In this document: positions 4,938 through 6,839 of the stretch, piece by piece | Position numbering within the stretch: the stretch's first letter is position 1 | Layout of the letters: every line of letters begins with the position of its first letter | Position numbers and translations under genes: made by a program | The notes under the pieces: generated by a model | Told to the model about the DNA's origin: nothing | What the model saw: the letters and a program-made list of their open reading frames with translations, nothing else | Database searches by the model: none | NCBI GenBank assembly: GCA_020029455.1 | Contig: JAIBJH010000157.1 | Coordinates: forward strand, 1-6,839 | Length of the DNA stretch: 6,839 nt | Reading direction: 5' to 3' | From: Hyphomicrobiales bacterium | Lineage (GTDB): Bacteria > Pseudomonadota > Alphaproteobacteria > Rhizobiales > Aestuariivirgaceae

Positions 4938-6047
4938 ATGCTCAGAGAGTCCGCTGGCCACGCGTTAACCACAACTTCCATTCAAAGGCGCCCTATCACC
5001 AAGACATCGGCTGCGGTTGCGGTTGTCGGATGCGGTTACTGGGGATCCAAGCATGTTCGCGTGCTCTCCGGGCTGCCCAGCGTCAGTCAGGTATTTGCGG
5101 TCGATGCGAACAGCCAGACGCGCGATCAAATGAAGACCGCGTTTCCCAATGCCACCGTGGCGCCCGATCTCGCCGGCGTCCTGAGGTTTGTGGACGGGGT
5201 CATCGTGGCGACCCCTCCTCACAACCATGTTGAGGTCGCCGCCCTGGCATTGCGCGCCGGCAAAAGCGTACTTATCGAAAAGCCAATCACAACCTCGCTC
5301 AGGGACGCGCAGCGCCTTGTCAGGATAGGCAAGCGAAACGGAGCAGCGGTTGTTGCGGGTCATACCTATGAGTTCAACCCGATCGTCCACGATCTGCGCA
5401 GGCGCATCGTCGCGGGTGAGTTTGGCGAGATCCGCTACCTCCATTCCGAGAGGCTTAATCTCGGTCTCTACAGAACGGATGTGAACGTCATCTGGGACCT
5501 TGCCCCACACGACATCTCCATCATGAATTTTCTGCTCAATGAGACACCACGTTCGGTGCGTGCATGGGGTGTTTCCTGCGCCGGCGGAAACATGATTGAT
5601 GTGGCGCACTTTCAGCTCGAATACCCTGAGAACGGCATCGTCGGAACAGGTTTCAATTCGTGGACCGACCCCCGGCGCGTGCGCCAGCTCACGATTGTCG
5701 GCAGCAAAAAAATGGCGGTGTTCGACGATGTGGCGGAGGAAAAACTCAAGATTTTCGACCACAGCGTCAAATTGCAGACGATTCCAGTTACGCGTTCAGC
5801 AGTTGCAATTGATCTGCCCGCCGCCACTTACAACCGTGGTGATGTGATCATCCCGAAGATTGACTACGAGGAACCCCTTCATATCGAGGATCGCAAGTTC
5901 GTCGAGGGCCTGCTGAACCCTTCGCGAGATTCCACGCAAACGCATTCGGGTGTCGAAGTCGTGAGGGTTCTCGAAGCAATCGATCTGTCCATCGCCACCG
6001 GCAAACCGGTGCTCGTCAAAAATCGCGGGGCAGTGCCCGTGCACTAA
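4938..6047 (+). CDS. Gfo/Idh/MocA-family NAD(P)-dependent sugar oxidoreductase
   Basis: Enzymes of this family use a tightly held NAD(P) to oxidise a sugar or nucleotide-sugar hydroxyl; those next to DegT aminotransferases often make the keto-sugar that is then aminated. The 369-residue product has the Rossmann motif GCGYWG (31-36), acidic D56 at the end of strand two (FAVDA, suggesting NAD), VIVATPPHNHVEVA (88-101), the catalytic-lysine motif EKP (114-116), then the C-terminal alpha/beta domain with WDLAPHDISIM (186-196), whose D187/H191 suit the active site. The length is normal, but about 25 residues precede the first strand; no later in-frame Met is available, so ATG 4938 stands, with a weak GGTGA before it. 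The aminotransferase gene follows after 19 bp, so the two are probably co-transcribed. The substrate is unknown; a UDP-sugar 3-dehydrogenase of WbpB/WlbA type is one possibility. Confidence 0.92.
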   Translation: MLRESAGHALTTTSIQRRPITKTSAAVAVVGCGYWGSKHVRVLSGLPSVSQVFAVDANSQTRDQMKTAFPNATVAPDLAGVLRFVDGVIVATPPHNHVEVAALALRAGKSVLIEKPITTSLRDAQRLVRIGKRNGAAVVAGHTYEFNPIVHDLRRRIVAGEFGEIRYLHSERLNLGLYRTDVNVIWDLAPHDISIMNFLLNETPRSVRAWGVSCAGGNMIDVAHFQLEYPENGIVGTGFNSWTDPRRVRQLTIVGSKKMAVFDDVAEEKLKIFDHSVKLQTIPVTRSAVAIDLPAATYNRGDVIIPKIDYEEPLHIEDRKFVEGLLNPSRDSTQTHSGVEVVRVLEAIDLSIATGKPVLVKNRGAVPVH

Positions 6048-6056
6048 AAACTACTT

Positions 6057-6060
6057 GAGG
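6057..6060 (+). promoter_or_regulatory. Ribosome binding site that fixes a TTG start
   Basis: GAGG six bases before TTG 6067 (ttgaggtccaaaTTG). It is the only good ribosome site here, and the family's conserved N-terminus (IPFLDL) follows directly, so the rare TTG start is favoured over ATG 6103. Confidence 0.6.
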
Positions 6061-6066
6061 TCCAAA

Positions 6067-6839
6067 TTGAACAAGAACATTCCATTTCTCGATCTTGGAG
6101 CGATGAACGCCGAAGCCGCCCAAGGCATAGCCGAAGCGTGGCGCGCGATAACAGCAGAGTCCGCCTTCATCGGCGGGCGGCGTGTACAGGATTTCGAGTC
6201 ACAATGGGCTTCCTATTGCGGCTCTCGTTTCTGTGTCGGTGTGAGCGACGGCACCGCAGCCCTGGAGCTTGCGCTCCGTGCGCTTGGCGCCGGTCCGGGC
6301 GATGACATTCTGGTTCCAGCCAATACGTTCATTGCGACCTGGGAAGCGGTCGCAGCCGTTGGTGCAAACCCCGTGGCGGTAGATGTCGATCCCGCATCCC
6401 TTCTGGTCACGGCGGAAACCCTCGGTAACGCGCTCACAAAGAACACTGTTGGCGCGATCCCTGTCCACTTGTTTGGACAGCCGGCGAACATGACAGACAT
6501 CATGGCCTTTGCCGGCAGGCATAAGCTGTGGATCATCGAGGACGCAGCGCAGGCACATGGTGCAAAATGGAATGGACAAACGGTTGGCACATTTGGCGAT
6601 GCCGGTTGTTTCAGTTTCTATCCAGGCAAGAATCTGGGCGCCTTCGGTGACGCCGGAGCTGTGATAACCAATTCGCACCGTATCGCTGACTTCGCCAGAT
6701 CGTTTGCGAACCATGGCCGCCGCGACGGCCATGCCGACATTCACGATCTCATCGGCAATAATCGCAGGCTTGATGCCCTTCAGGCCGCCATCCTCTCGGC
6801 CAAACTGCCCTTCCTGGATTCATGGAATGCCCGCAGGCG
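6067..6839 (+). CDS. DegT/DnrJ/EryC1-family PLP sugar aminotransferase (partial, 3' end outside the window)
   Basis: These enzymes transfer an amino group, usually from glutamate, to a keto group on a nucleotide sugar. The 257 residues present carry the fold-type I PLP motifs in order: IPFLDL (5-10), FIGG (34-37), GVSDGTAALELAL (58-70; phosphate-binding loop), VPANTFIATWEAV (83-95), IPVHLFGQ (131-138), IIEDAAQAHGA (156-166; D159 and Q162 hold the pyridine ring) and SFYPGKNLGAFGD (183-195), where K188 is the PLP-binding lysine. GNNRRLDALQAAIL (230-243) is the substrate-side motif. About 110-140 C-terminal residues lie beyond the window. The gene starts 19 bp after the oxidoreductase, a pairing that suggests an amino sugar for O-antigen, capsule or another surface glycan. 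The FYPGKNLGAFGD form resembles FdtB/QdtB-type enzymes as well as WbpE-type, so the sugar is not settled. Confidence 0.93.
   Translation, partial: MNKNIPFLDLGAMNAEAAQGIAEAWRAITAESAFIGGRRVQDFESQWASYCGSRFCVGVSDGTAALELALRALGAGPGDDILVPANTFIATWEAVAAVGANPVAVDVDPASLLVTAETLGNALTKNTVGAIPVHLFGQPANMTDIMAFAGRHKLWIIEDAAQAHGAKWNGQTVGTFGDAGCFSFYPGKNLGAFGDAGAVITNSHRIADFARSFANHGRRDGHADIHDLIGNNRRLDALQAAILSAKLPFLDSWNARR

Noticed and set aside
4965..5762. A 265-codon minus-strand frame opposite the oxidoreductase
   Set aside because: It overlaps the Rossmann and EKP motifs of the real gene and has no recognisable domain.
6199..6744. A 181-codon minus-strand frame at the right end
   Set aside because: It lies opposite the well-supported aminotransferase, with all PLP motifs on the plus strand.
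1..6839. CRISPR arrays, insertion sequences, integrase or a duplicated tRNA 3' end
   Set aside because: No regularly spaced repeats, transposase-like frames or copy of the tRNA 3' end were seen on either strand.

Overview
The window looks like chromosomal DNA from an alphaproteobacterium, most likely near Hyphomicrobiales/Rhodobacterales. The Hfq has the short alphaproteobacterial form (81 aa, NLQDTFLN...YKHAISTIMP) and is coupled to hflX. Coding DNA is moderately GC-rich, and there is a GTTC-N7-GTTC LexA box of the alphaproteobacterial type. The exact genus cannot be read from the sequence.

Left part (1-3332): a mazG gene on + is broken by an internal deletion that removes its second MazG domain. 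It converges on hflX on -, and the two stop codons interlock in one CTAG. hflX is preceded by and overlaps hfq. Upstream of hfq on the same strand is a secreted Sel1-repeat protein. hfq (RNA chaperone) and hflX (ribosome-splitting GTPase) form a housekeeping post-transcription/stress pair; mazG would be nucleotide-pool house-cleaning if it were intact.

Middle part (3333-4258): divergent from the Sel1 gene is a class II aldolase/adducin-like protein that keeps the metal-binding histidines but apparently not the catalytic glutamate. A complete tRNA-Ser(UGA) follows.

Gap (4259-4937, about 680 bp): no recognisable gene. It holds a textbook-spaced SOS promoter: LexA box GTTC-N7-GTTC directly abutting TTGGCA-N17-TATGTT. 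The -10 is embedded in a perfect 6-3-6 inverted repeat, and a GNRA-type hairpin in the predicted leader covers a possible ribosome binding site. What this SOS unit expresses is not known; it is the most interesting item in the window. Further structured repeats and an AT-rich tract precede the next operon.

Right part (4938-6839): a Gfo/Idh/MocA NAD(P)-dependent sugar oxidoreductase is followed 19 bp later by a TTG-started DegT/DnrJ/EryC1 PLP aminotransferase that runs off the window. Together they fit oxidation of a nucleotide-sugar hydroxyl to a ketone followed by transamination, as in amino-sugar synthesis for a surface polysaccharide. The tRNA-Ser and its downstream gap therefore separate a core-like block from what looks like the start of a surface-glycan cluster.
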